A stretch of DNA of 64,000 bases, taken from Arcobacter arenosus. GTDB taxonomy: Bacteria > Campylobacterota > Campylobacteria > Campylobacterales > Arcobacteraceae. The notes under the pieces were generated by a model. The model saw only the letters and a list, made by a program, of their open reading frames with translations. It had not been told where the DNA came from and did not search any database. Below, in pieces: positions 9,070-16,927 of this stretch (position 1 is the stretch's first letter; each line of letters begins with the position of its first letter). The stretch covers positions 1 through 64,000 of the forward strand of contig NZ_VANU01000004.1 in NCBI RefSeq assembly GCF_005771535.1, in the 5' to 3' direction. The position numbers and the translations under genes were made by a program.

Positions 9070-9837
9070 ATGAAAGTCGTTTTAACTATTGCCGGTAGTG
9101 ATAGTAGTGGTGGAGCAGGAATTCAAGCTGATTTAAAAACTTTTGAGAACTTTGGAGTTTTTGGGGCATCAGTTTTAACTGTCCTAACAGCTCAAAATAC
9201 AACAGGTGTAAAAAGTATTAGTCAAATTGATTCAAATTTTGTAAGAGAACAACTTGAGATGGTTTTTGATGACTTTGAAGTTGCAGCTGTAAAAATTGGA
9301 ATGCTTTTTTCAAATGAAATTATTGATACAGTTAGAGAATTTATAAAAAACTTAGATATTCCAATAGTACTTGACCCAGTTTTTGTATCAAAGGCTGGTT
9401 CTAAACTTTTAAGCGATGATGCAGTAGAAAATATGAAATCTTTATTTCCATACGTTACATTAATAACACCAAACACCTTTGAAGCAAAGGGTTTATTTAA
9501 CTTCAATGAAAACAATAATAGTGGAGTTGAAGAGATAAAATCTTTACCTTGTAAAGTTTTAATTAAAAATATAAAAAAAGGAACTCAAAGTATAGATAGA
9601 TTATATTCAAATGAAAATATCATAGAATTTGAATCTGCTTTTTTGAATTCTGAAAATACCCATGGTACAGGTTGTAGTTTTAGTAGTGCAATAGCCGCTA
9701 ACATTGCCTTAGGTAAAAACTTAGAAGATGCAATTTCAGTTGCTAATAAATTTGTTTTTGAAGCAATTAAAAATGCCCCTGAACTAGGAAAAGGTAAAGG
9801 GCCTATTGCCCACAAAAAAGGATTTGAATGTCTATAA
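9070..9837 (+). CDS. thiD: Hydroxymethylpyrimidine/phosphomethylpyrimidine kinase ThiD
   Basis: A 255-residue kinase of the thiamine pathway that phosphorylates HMP and then HMP-P to HMP-PP. The ribokinase-fold N-terminus is intact (LTIAGSDSSGGAGIQADLKTF), as are the substrate region LTAQNTTGV and the C-terminal anion hole and catalytic Asp region in NTHGTGCSFSSAIAANIALG. Its length is normal. The ribosome site AATAAGGA precedes ATG 9070. thiE overlaps its end by 10 bases, so the two are co-translated. Confidence 0.96.
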   Translation: MKVVLTIAGSDSSGGAGIQADLKTFENFGVFGASVLTVLTAQNTTGVKSISQIDSNFVREQLEMVFDDFEVAAVKIGMLFSNEIIDTVREFIKNLDIPIVLDPVFVSKAGSKLLSDDAVENMKSLFPYVTLITPNTFEAKGLFNFNENNNSGVEEIKSLPCKVLIKNIKKGTQSIDRLYSNENIIEFESAFLNSENTHGTGCSFSSAIAANIALGKNLEDAISVANKFVFEAIKNAPELGKGKGPIAHKKGFECL

Positions 9838-10445
9838 AATTAAATGGATTATATGTTATTAGTGATGATATCTTAACCCCTAAAGAAGTACTATTTGAAA
9901 AGATAGAAGAAGCTTTAAAAGGTGGGGCAAAAATTGTTCAGCTAAGAGATAAAAAATCATTAGATGAAGAGATAGAACAATTGGTGATAAACTTAGACGC
10001 TTTATGTAAAAAATATGAGGCATTATTTATTTTAAACGATAGAATTAATCTTGCTATAAAACTTCAATGTTCAGGTTTACATGTAGGTAAAAGTGATTAC
10101 GAAAAAATAGATTATATTAGAGAAAATTTCAAAGGTATTCTTGGTATTTCATGTTATGGTGATTTAAAAACAGCAAAACTTATGGAAGAAAAAGGTGCTA
10201 ACTACGTTGCCTTTGGATCTTTTTTTGCTTCACCTACTAAACCACAAGCAAAAGTGGTATCAAAAGAGATATTAAAAGAGGCTAAAAAACTATTAAACAT
10301 TCCAACATGTGCCATTGGAGGAATCACTTTAAAAAATGCAAAAGAATTATTAGAAAATGATGTTGATATGTTAGCTGTTATTAGTGACATATGGAAAAGT
10401 GATAGTATTGAAAATAGATGTAATCAATTTTCTAAACTATTTTAA
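9828..10445 (+). CDS. thiE: Thiamine-phosphate synthase ThiE
   Basis: A 205-residue TIM-barrel enzyme joining HMP-PP and the thiazole phosphate to make thiamine monophosphate. Family marks are KIVQLRDKK, LFILNDRINLA, the diphosphate loop GLHVGKSD, GISCYGDLKTA, YVAFGSFFASPTKP and the C-terminal phosphate loop CAIGGITLKNA. All substrate-contacting segments seem intact. It overlaps thiD by 10 bases. No other thi genes (thiC, thiG, thiS) are in the window. A THI5-like protein is coded 10 kb away, but its sequence argues against a role in pyrimidine synthesis. Confidence 0.96.
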   Translation: MSIKLNGLYVISDDILTPKEVLFEKIEEALKGGAKIVQLRDKKSLDEEIEQLVINLDALCKKYEALFILNDRINLAIKLQCSGLHVGKSDYEKIDYIRENFKGILGISCYGDLKTAKLMEEKGANYVAFGSFFASPTKPQAKVVSKEILKEAKKLLNIPTCAIGGITLKNAKELLENDVDMLAVISDIWKSDSIENRCNQFSKLF

Positions 10446-10463
10446 TTATAAATGGAAAAAAAA

Positions 10464-10820
10464 ATGAAAGCAATAATATTTATAGCCCATGGTAGTAAAA
10501 AAGAGCAATCTAATAATGAGTTTGTAAACTTAATTGAAAAAGTTTCAAAGGAAGATACTAAATATGACTTAAAAAAAGCAGCTTTTTTAGAACTAGCAAC
10601 TCCTAGCGTCCAAGAATTAGCTGTTGATTTTATAAAAAAAGGTGCTAAACATATTAGTTTTTATCCATATTTTTTAAACTCTGGGAAACATGTATTAGTT
10701 GACCTTCCAAATATTATTGAAGATTTAAAAAAAGAGTATCCCCTTATAGAATTAAAATTACTTCCACACTTTGGAAAATCAGAAAAAATCAAAGATATAA
10801 TCCTTTCTGACATAAACTAA
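10464..10820 (+). CDS. Small CbiX/SirB-like chelatase domain protein
   Basis: A protein of about 118 residues with a single CbiX-type half domain. It starts AIIFIAHGSKKEQSN, with the metal-inserting His in AHGSK, and later has ISFYPYFLNSGKHVLVDLP, the second signature with its His. Single-domain CbiX proteins act as homodimers to insert cobalt, iron or nickel into sirohydrochlorin or a related tetrapyrrole. I prefer ATG 10464 because GGAAAA precedes it; ATG 10452 would add four residues and lacks a ribosome site. It follows thiE by 18 bases. With ferrochelatase at 20507 it is the second metal-insertion gene in this half of the window. Confidence 0.85.
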   Translation: MKAIIFIAHGSKKEQSNNEFVNLIEKVSKEDTKYDLKKAAFLELATPSVQELAVDFIKKGAKHISFYPYFLNSGKHVLVDLPNIIEDLKKEYPLIELKLLPHFGKSEKIKDIILSDIN

Positions 10821-10892
10821 AACATCATAAACTTACATTTTTTTACTACTAATATCTTCTTAAAAATAGAATAATTACAAAAAGGAGTTTAT

Positions 10893-11174
10893 ATGTTTAA
10901 TGATATTGTTTTCACAGCGCTTGGTGCTACAAAAAAGATTAGAAAAAGTGTAAAAAAAGAATTAAAGTCTTTAGAAAAAAAAGGGATGCTAAGAAAAGAA
11001 GATTTAAAAGCATTTGTTGATAATCTTGAAGCAGAGGGAAGAATAGAAGATAAAAAGATAAAAAAAGAGATTAGATCAATGTTAAAAGAGATAATCAATG
11101 AACTTGGCCTTGCTACAAAAAAAGACCTTCAAAGACTAAAAGTAGAGCTTTTAGAAGAATTAAAAGGTAAATAA
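10893..11174 (+). CDS. Phasin-like small helical protein
   Basis: A 93-residue, highly charged helical protein that opens MFNDIVFTALGATKKIRKSV and continues as an amphipathic, coiled-coil-like lysine/glutamate-rich helix. It resembles the small phasin-superfamily (PHA-granule-associated) proteins of Campylobacterota. No PHA synthase is in the window, so granule binding is not supported by context. A strong AAAGGAG lies ahead of the ATG. The gene is followed one base later by the TTG-started EAL gene, and probably begins a four-gene operon with it, the UbiB-like gene and DUF2805. Confidence 0.72.
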   Translation: MFNDIVFTALGATKKIRKSVKKELKSLEKKGMLRKEDLKAFVDNLEAEGRIEDKKIKKEIRSMLKEIINELGLATKKDLQRLKVELLEELKGK

Positions 11175-11175
11175 T

Positions 11176-12234
11176 TTGAAATGTGACAAATGCAATGAAA
11201 AACTAGGGTTTGAATCATTACCATCAAAAATATATTTTGTAAGTGAATTTGATGAACTTATGGCAAAAAGCCGAATATTTTTAATGAAATTAGGTTTAAA
11301 CCTATTTAAAATTCATGATTTACACTATATAAAAGTTGAGGATACAAAAGAGTTTTTTAAATCAAATATTGATGCAATAAAAAGTCACTTTAATCAAATG
11401 TCAGCACAAGATATAAAAGTTTATGTCGATTATGAAAATTTAGGTTTTTCATACAAAATGGTTTTACATGCAAAACCATTACAAAGATATATAAACATGA
11501 TAGATGATAAAGAGTTTTTTGATGTGATAAATAATCAATCTTTAACTTCGTATTTCCAACCTATAATTGATGTAAATACAAACTCAATTTATGGGTATGA
11601 AACTTTAACAAGAGGAGTTAAAGCCGATGGTTCTTTAATCTATCCAGATGAATTATTTGAAAAATCTGCAAGAAATGATATGAACTTCAAACTAGACAGA
11701 ATGTGTAGAGAAAGTGCTTTAAAAACTGCTGCTACTAAAAAAGTTAATAAAAAAGTATTTATTAATTTTTTACCAACTTCTGTTTATGACCCTGAGTTTT
11801 GTTTAAAATCAACTGTTAAATGGGCAAAACAACTAGAAATAGATCCCTCAAACATAATATTTGAAGTTGTTGAAACAGAAAAAGTAACAGACCAAAACCA
11901 TCTAAAATCTATTTTAGAATATTATAGAAATGAAGGTTTTAAAATAGCATTAGATGATGTTGGAGAAGGTTATTCAAGTTTAAATATGATAATTGAACTA
12001 AAGCCTGATATCATTAAAATAGATAGAAATATTATAAAAGATATAGACAAAGATGATTATAAAGTCTCTGTTTATAAAGCATTAGTTAGTTTAGCAAGGG
12101 ATAGAGGTATTAAAATATTAGCTGAAGGTATTGAAACAGCTTATGAGTTAGAGATAATAAAAGAGATAGGTGTTGACTATCTTCAAGGTTATTATTTTGC
12201 TAAACCATTACCTGAACCAATTAGAAAAATTTAG
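11176..12234 (+). CDS. EAL-domain cyclic-di-GMP phosphodiesterase
   Basis: A 352-residue cytoplasmic protein. The first residues, KCDKCNEKL, hold a CxxC pair that might bind metal; a roughly 110-residue region without a recognised domain follows, then an EAL domain. The motifs are largely preserved: YETLTRG in place of EALLR, INF, FEVVETE, ALDDVGEGYSSL (loop 6), IIKIDRN, LAEGIET and YLQGYYFAKP. The Glu, Asn, Glu, Asp-Asp, Lys, Glu and Gln needed for metal and c-di-GMP appear to be present, so activity is likely. The start is TTG at 11176, one base after the previous stop, with AAAGGTAAATAA as ribosome site; no ATG nearby would keep the CxxC motif. Confidence 0.9.
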   Translation: MKCDKCNEKLGFESLPSKIYFVSEFDELMAKSRIFLMKLGLNLFKIHDLHYIKVEDTKEFFKSNIDAIKSHFNQMSAQDIKVYVDYENLGFSYKMVLHAKPLQRYINMIDDKEFFDVINNQSLTSYFQPIIDVNTNSIYGYETLTRGVKADGSLIYPDELFEKSARNDMNFKLDRMCRESALKTAATKKVNKKVFINFLPTSVYDPEFCLKSTVKWAKQLEIDPSNIIFEVVETEKVTDQNHLKSILEYYRNEGFKIALDDVGEGYSSLNMIIELKPDIIKIDRNIIKDIDKDDYKVSVYKALVSLARDRGIKILAEGIETAYELEIIKEIGVDYLQGYYFAKPLPEPIRKI

Positions 12235-12245
12235 AAGGATAAGTT

Positions 12246-13784
12246 ATAAAATATTTTTCACCATTAAGGGTTTATCAAGTATTTACATTTTTATTAACAA
12301 TATATTTAGTAATAAAAAGAAAAAAAAGTTTTTTACTACTAAAACCTTTAAAACCTAAAAAGCTAAAGGAGACTATTGTAAAACTAGGAGCTAGTTTTAT
12401 TAAACTTGCCCAAGTATTAGCTACAAGGTCTGATTTTTTTACAGAAGAGTATCTTAATGAACTAAAAAATCTCCATGACCAAATCCCTCCTATGAATCAT
12501 AAACAATTTAATGAGGTATACAATATAGCTTTTAAAGATAAAGATATTTTTAAAAGTTTCCAAGAGTCACCTATAGCTTCTGCTTCAATTGGACAAGTTC
12601 ATGTAGCATATCTTAAAAATGGGAAAAAGGTAGCTGTAAAACTAAGAAGAGTTGGAATAAAAGAACAAGTTTTAGCAGATATAAAAATCATTTCGATTTT
12701 TAACTTTTTATTTAAACCCCTATTCTCTTCTTATACAAAAAACTCTATAGAAGCTGTAGTTTCTGAATTTTCAAAAATGATAGTTGAAGAGATTAGTTTA
12801 AACCAAGAATTAAAAAATCTTAAAAACTTTAGAAGAGTTTACAAAAAACAAAAAGTTAAATTCCCAAAAGCTTATAAAAAATACTCTTGTGATGATGCGA
12901 TGGTTATGAGTTTTGAAGAGGGATTTAGATTTGATGATAAAGAAAATATATTTAAAAACAATATTGATTTTAAATCAATAATCTCAAACTTAGTTGACTT
13001 TTATACAACTCAAATGTTGATAACTGGATTTTTCCATGCAGACCCACACCCAGGTAACCTATTAGTAAATAAAAAAGGTGAACTTATATTACTTGATTTT
13101 GGAATGGTTAAAACTGTACCAAATGACAAAAGAATAGCTATTATTGAGCTTATTAAAGCAGCAAATGAAAAAGATTATGAAACTTATATTAGTGCAAGTA
13201 AAAAACTAGGAACAATTGCATATGAAGCACCAACAAGTGAATTAGCAGAGTTTACTTCAAAAATGTTTGATATATTTTCAAATGATAATTTAGATAGTGA
13301 ATCTATGCAAAAGCTTGCCTTTGAAATTCTTGAAACTACAAGAGATTTACCTTTTAAACTACCAAGTGATGCAATTTATATTTTAAGGGTAAGTGCAATT
13401 ATAGAAGGTCTTGGCACAACATATATAGAAAACTTTAACGGGGTAAAAGACATTTTGCCAATATTGACTCAAAATCTGCCAAAGGCTTTAGGAACTAAAA
13501 GTACCATAAGTGAGACAATTATTGCGGAAGCAAAAGAACTACCATTTATCATAAAAGATTTTAAAGTGATGGTAAAAAAAGCTAGTGAAGGAACACTTGA
13601 AGTTGAAGTAAGTAGAAACCAGCTTGAGTACATAATCACAAGTTTAAAGAAAGTTCTTAAATCATACGCAATATCTTTTGGTTTTGTTTTAGCTTCTATG
13701 TTTTATTTAATGTATGGCTTTGAGCCTAAAGAGATATCAATTGTTTTATTTTTATTAGGATTTATAAGGGTATTTTACAAATGA
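12246..13784 (+). CDS. UbiB/ABC1 (AarF) kinase-like protein, apparent ATA start
   Basis: A UbiB-family protein of about 512 residues. The first ATG is at 12492, but the frame is open from 12243 and the missing part is clearly coding: KETIVKLGASFIKLAQVLAT covers the family's KxGQ motif, here KLAQ at about residues 53-56. No ATG, GTG or TTG occurs in this stretch. ATA at 12246, seven bases after AAGGA, gives a typical N-terminus (KYFSPLRVYQVFTFLL). Other motifs are the A-rich loop SPIASASIGQVH, VAVKLRR, HADPHPGN and LDFGM, with two C-terminal membrane helices. The family supports quinone or lipid metabolism; as these bacteria use menaquinone, the role here is unclear. It ends in an ATGA overlap with DUF2805. 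Confidence 0.88.
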   Translation: MKYFSPLRVYQVFTFLLTIYLVIKRKKSFLLLKPLKPKKLKETIVKLGASFIKLAQVLATRSDFFTEEYLNELKNLHDQIPPMNHKQFNEVYNIAFKDKDIFKSFQESPIASASIGQVHVAYLKNGKKVAVKLRRVGIKEQVLADIKIISIFNFLFKPLFSSYTKNSIEAVVSEFSKMIVEEISLNQELKNLKNFRRVYKKQKVKFPKAYKKYSCDDAMVMSFEEGFRFDDKENIFKNNIDFKSIISNLVDFYTTQMLITGFFHADPHPGNLLVNKKGELILLDFGMVKTVPNDKRIAIIELIKAANEKDYETYISASKKLGTIAYEAPTSELAEFTSKMFDIFSNDNLDSESMQKLAFEILETTRDLPFKLPSDAIYILRVSAIIEGLGTTYIENFNGVKDILPILTQNLPKALGTKSTISETIIAEAKELPFIIKDFKVMVKKASEGTLEVEVSRNQLEYIITSLKKVLKSYAISFGFVLASMFYLMYGFEPKEISIVLFLLGFIRVFYK

Positions 13785-14026
13785 AAAAAATCAATCTAAA
13801 TGAAGAGGATAAAAACAGACTTATACAAATGGCCTGGCAAGATAGAACAACTTTTGAAGGTATAAAAAAAGAGTTTGGTCTAACAGAAAATCAAGTTAAA
13901 AATCTAATGAGAAAATTAATATCAAAAAATGGCTTTAAAAGATGGAGAAAAAGAGTTCAAGATAGAATAACAAAACATGAAAAAAAAGTTGACTTTAAAC
14001 CTATTAGATTTAAAGGACCATGGTAA
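13781..14026 (+). CDS. DUF2805 (TIGR03643) family protein
   Basis: An 81-residue basic protein of the DUF2805/TIGR03643 family. It shows IQMAWQDRTTFEGIKKEFGL, a helix-turn-helix-like region LTENQVKNLMRKLI, then FKRWRKRVQ and KPIRFKGPW at the end. The HTH and the basic C-terminus suggest nucleic-acid binding, but the function is unknown. It overlaps the UbiB-like gene by ATGA. Its neighbourhood here is the photolyase and lipid-modification region. It converges on the diguanylate cyclase gene with only three bases between the stops. Confidence 0.85.
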   Translation: MKKINLNEEDKNRLIQMAWQDRTTFEGIKKEFGLTENQVKNLMRKLISKNGFKRWRKRVQDRITKHEKKVDFKPIRFKGPW

Positions 14027-14029
14027 AAA

Positions 14030-15793
14030 CTAAAGAACTACAACTTTATTTCTACCATCATCTTTAGCTTTATATAATGCATCGTCGGCTCTTTTTAAAA
14101 TTGTACTAGCATCATCTTCTAAATCAAATAATGTTAATCCAAAACTTGCTGTAACAGTTCCCACAGTTTCAAAGCTTTCAGATTCTATTATCTTTTTTAA
14201 ATCTTCCATAAGTTTTAAGGTTCCTTCTAATGAAGTTTCAGGACAAATTATAACAAACTCTTCTCCACCCCATCTTCCAAGGTAATCAACATTTCTAATA
14301 TTTTCTTTTAAAATTTTAGCAATTTTAATTAATACACTATCACCTACTTGATGCCCATAATTATCATTTATACTCTTAAAATTATCAATATCAATAATAG
14401 CAAATCCAAAAGCATGATTATATCTTTTTGAACGAACTATCTCATTTTGTAGGAGCTCATCAATTTTCAATCTATTATTTATACCTGTAAGCTTATCAGT
14501 AATAGCAAGATGTTCCAATTGAGTTTTTAATTTTTCCTTTGATTCAAGCATATTATTTAAATAAACTGCCATTTGATTGAACTCTTTAAATAATATTTTT
14601 TTACTATCTATTTTTGTTTTTTTACTACTTGATTTTTCAAAAAAAGTATTAAATTCTTCTATTGATTTTCTAATGCGTCTATTCCACCAAATCATTGAAT
14701 ATAAAGATAAAAGAGTCAAACAAATCATTAAAAACCCAACTATATAAATTCTATTTTTTTGTTCCTCTTTTTGTTTTAAAGCTTTATAAAATATCTCTGA
14801 TTTAATATCATCTAAATGTGAACCACTTCCAATATACCAATCCCAGGGTTTAAAGCCTTCTATATAAGTAAATTTAGTTGTTTTTTCATTGGAATCAGGC
14901 TTTTTCCAAATATATTTAACAAAACCACCCTCTTTTTCCTTTGCTACTTTAATAAACTCTTTTACAACAAATAAACCATTTTCATCTTTAAAATTTAGCA
15001 TATTCTTCCCTACAAGTTGAGGATTTAAGGGATTCATTAAAACTGTCCCATCTAAATTGTTTATAAAAAGATATTCGTACTTTCCATACCTCACTTCATT
15101 TAATCTATTTAGAACCTCATTTTGAACAATTTTTTCATAATCTTTAAGATATTCAGAAGTTCCTATATATAAATCAAAAGGTTCAAAATATTTTATAAAA
15201 CCAATTTTTTTACTTTCATTTTCCTTATTGTCTGTTCTATAAAAGTAATATTCAACATATCCCTCTTTTTGTTTTGATGAAGCAATGTATTTAAATAAAT
15301 TATGAAGATTTATACCATGGGTATCTTTATAATCTCTAAGAAAATAGGTGCCTTCATATTGAGGAAAGATAGGATGTAAAATAGCTTCCCCATCTAATTT
15401 TAAAATAAAAAAATACCCTCTACCATCAAAAAATCTAAATTCTCTTAAAGACTCTTTTATTATTGAAATAATCTCTTCATCTGATTTTGTATCTTTAAAC
15501 TTATTGTATAAATTATCTGCAATATGATAGGCATCATAAATTTTATCTTTCAAAACTTCTTTTAGATTGTTTTCTGCATTTATTCTTTTATATTTTATAT
15601 AATCAATTGCATTTTCAACTTGATTTTTAAGTAGAGTTTTTCTTTGTTCTAGTTGCATATTTTGGTAATTTTTGATAATTTGTTCAGAACTAAACCTTAC
15701 TTCAAAAAACCAAAGTAGTGTTAAACTAAAAGTAAAGAAAAAAGAAACAAAAAGTATAATATTTGTAAAGGAAAAATGCTTCAAGTATTTCAT
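14030..15793 (-). CDS. Double-Cache diguanylate cyclase (GGDEF)
   Basis: A 587-residue membrane enzyme that should make cyclic di-GMP. An N-terminal helix (IILFVSFFFTFSLTLLWF) and a second one near residue 345 flank a periplasmic sensor of about 300 residues. The sensor has two Cache-like modules, each with its ligand-pocket stretch (RGYFFILKLDGEAILHP and EYLFINNLDGTVLMNP). A linker helix leads to the GGDEF domain with active motif GRWGGEEFVII and upstream DIDNFKSINDNYGHQVGD. An RxxD-type inhibitory site is not obvious. With the EAL protein 2 kb away, both synthesis and breakdown of c-di-GMP are encoded beside the photoprotection genes. The ligand is unknown. Confidence 0.93.
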   Translation of the reverse strand: MKYLKHFSFTNIILFVSFFFTFSLTLLWFFEVRFSSEQIIKNYQNMQLEQRKTLLKNQVENAIDYIKYKRINAENNLKEVLKDKIYDAYHIADNLYNKFKDTKSDEEIISIIKESLREFRFFDGRGYFFILKLDGEAILHPIFPQYEGTYFLRDYKDTHGINLHNLFKYIASSKQKEGYVEYYFYRTDNKENESKKIGFIKYFEPFDLYIGTSEYLKDYEKIVQNEVLNRLNEVRYGKYEYLFINNLDGTVLMNPLNPQLVGKNMLNFKDENGLFVVKEFIKVAKEKEGGFVKYIWKKPDSNEKTTKFTYIEGFKPWDWYIGSGSHLDDIKSEIFYKALKQKEEQKNRIYIVGFLMICLTLLSLYSMIWWNRRIRKSIEEFNTFFEKSSSKKTKIDSKKILFKEFNQMAVYLNNMLESKEKLKTQLEHLAITDKLTGINNRLKIDELLQNEIVRSKRYNHAFGFAIIDIDNFKSINDNYGHQVGDSVLIKIAKILKENIRNVDYLGRWGGEEFVIICPETSLEGTLKLMEDLKKIIESESFETVGTVTASFGLTLFDLEDDASTILKRADDALYKAKDDGRNKVVVL

Positions 15794-15880
15794 TATTTTT
15801 TTCCTATTTTTCTGCTTTTATTTTCATTTTACCATAAACTTACCTTTTATAATAAAATTATTTAAAATTAAATTTTTATT

Positions 15881-16354
15881 TTAATTTTTATTCTTGAAAG
15901 ATATATATTCTTTTCTTACATCAACGATAAAACCTTTTTTTAAAAATTCCCTACCCAATAAAATAGGATAATTCATCTTTTTTCTATTTGTTAATGTAAA
16001 CTCAGTTTCTATATATTTTCCAAAAATAAAAACTTTTGTTAATATAACGTATCTTTTTTCTAAAATTCCATTGGAACTTCTAACCTTTGCAACTCTTTTA
16101 ATTGGAAGTTTAAACTTTTCATTTTCATATTTTTTATGAGTTTCATCCAGAACATCAAAAACCACATATTTATCATCAATTGATTCAATAAAACTACAAT
16201 GTAAAGATGAAGTTTTAGCTCCAGTATCAACTTTTGCTCTTATATCCTTTAAATTTAATAAAGGTAAATCTACTCGATCATATTTTCCTATTACAATATT
16301 ATCTGCGTATAAACTTGTAAGAAAAAAACATAAAACTAAAATTTGTTTAATCAA
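15881..16354 (-). CDS. Retropepsin-like periplasmic protein (RimB / DUF785-type)
   Basis: A 157-residue protein with a signal peptide (MIKQILVLCFFLTSLYA). The body is the family formerly called ATP-dependent zinc protease: RAKVDTGAKTSSLH holds the aspartate of a retropepsin-like active site, and YPILLGREFLKKGFIVDV is the conserved C-terminal part. Structurally such proteins resemble a single aspartic-protease lobe that would work as a dimer. Homologues often neighbour RimK-type ligases; none is here. An AT-only inverted repeat (15864-15888) overlaps its 3' end and may be a weak terminator. It follows the lipocalin gene on the same strand by about 58 bases and may belong to that transcript. 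Confidence 0.82.
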   Translation of the reverse strand: MIKQILVLCFFLTSLYADNIVIGKYDRVDLPLLNLKDIRAKVDTGAKTSSLHCSFIESIDDKYVVFDVLDETHKKYENEKFKLPIKRVAKVRSSNGILEKRYVILTKVFIFGKYIETEFTLTNRKKMNYPILLGREFLKKGFIVDVRKEYISFKNKN

Positions 16355-16412
16355 ATTATCTCTTTTATAATATAAAATTTATAAGATATTATATGATAAT
16401 TTGATTATAAAA

Positions 16413-16925
16413 TTACTCTTGTATTGTCCAAATAAACTTTGAGGTGTCAAAACCATTTTTGAAGGCTATATCTATTAATCTTTTTTTTATTTTCTCATCA
16501 ATTGTTTTAGTTCTACTTAATATCCATAGATACTCCCTACTTGGACTTCCAACTAAAGCGTATTTATAATTTTTATCTAAAGAAATTATCCAATAGTCCC
16601 CATAAAAGGGTCTAAAAAAACTAACTTTCAATTTTGAGTTTGTACTATCAGTAGAATATGCTACCCCTTTTGCTTCTTTCTTTTCACCACTTTCTATTTT
16701 AGTACATCTATTAATTACTCTAATTTGTTCATCTTCAAGTAAAGAATAATTTGCTGTAACATTTTTACATCCCTTTTCAAAGAAATGTTCAAATCTAGCT
16801 ATTTCATACCAAGTACCTAAATATTTGTTTAAATCAACTCTAGATTCTGTTGATAGATTCTCATATTTTGTTGAACAACCCACAAAAAAAATAATAGCTA
16901 CAGTTAATATTAATTTTTTTATCAT
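16413..16925 (-). CDS. blc: Lipocalin lipoprotein (Blc family)
   Basis: A 170-residue outer-membrane-type lipocalin. The lipobox IIFFVGC gives a lipidated Cys near residue 17. Motifs are LGTWYEIARFEHFFEKGC, INRCTK with the second Cys of the likely disulfide, YWIISLDKNYKYALVGSP and EYLWILSRT. This is the classic Blc arrangement; E. coli Blc binds lysophospholipid and is induced by envelope stress. The gene is the last of the hemH-THI5-like-PhrB-like-cry run, starting two bases after the cryptochrome stop. It is the second lipocalin in the window; the other lacks a lipid anchor. Confidence 0.93.
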   Translation of the reverse strand: MIKKLILTVAIIFFVGCSTKYENLSTESRVDLNKYLGTWYEIARFEHFFEKGCKNVTANYSLLEDEQIRVINRCTKIESGEKKEAKGVAYSTDSTNSKLKVSFFRPFYGDYWIISLDKNYKYALVGSPSREYLWILSRTKTIDEKIKKRLIDIAFKNGFDTSKFIWTIQE

Positions 16926-16927
16926 TA

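Noticed and set aside
12492-13784. ATG 12492 as the start of the UbiB-like gene
   Set aside because: It would remove about 82 residues that include the conserved KxGQ-type motif, and no ribosome site precedes it.
15864-15888. AT-only inverted repeat as a terminator
   Set aside because: A 9-bp stem of only A and T is expected by chance in such AT-rich DNA and would be unstable; noted only in the neighbouring gene entry.
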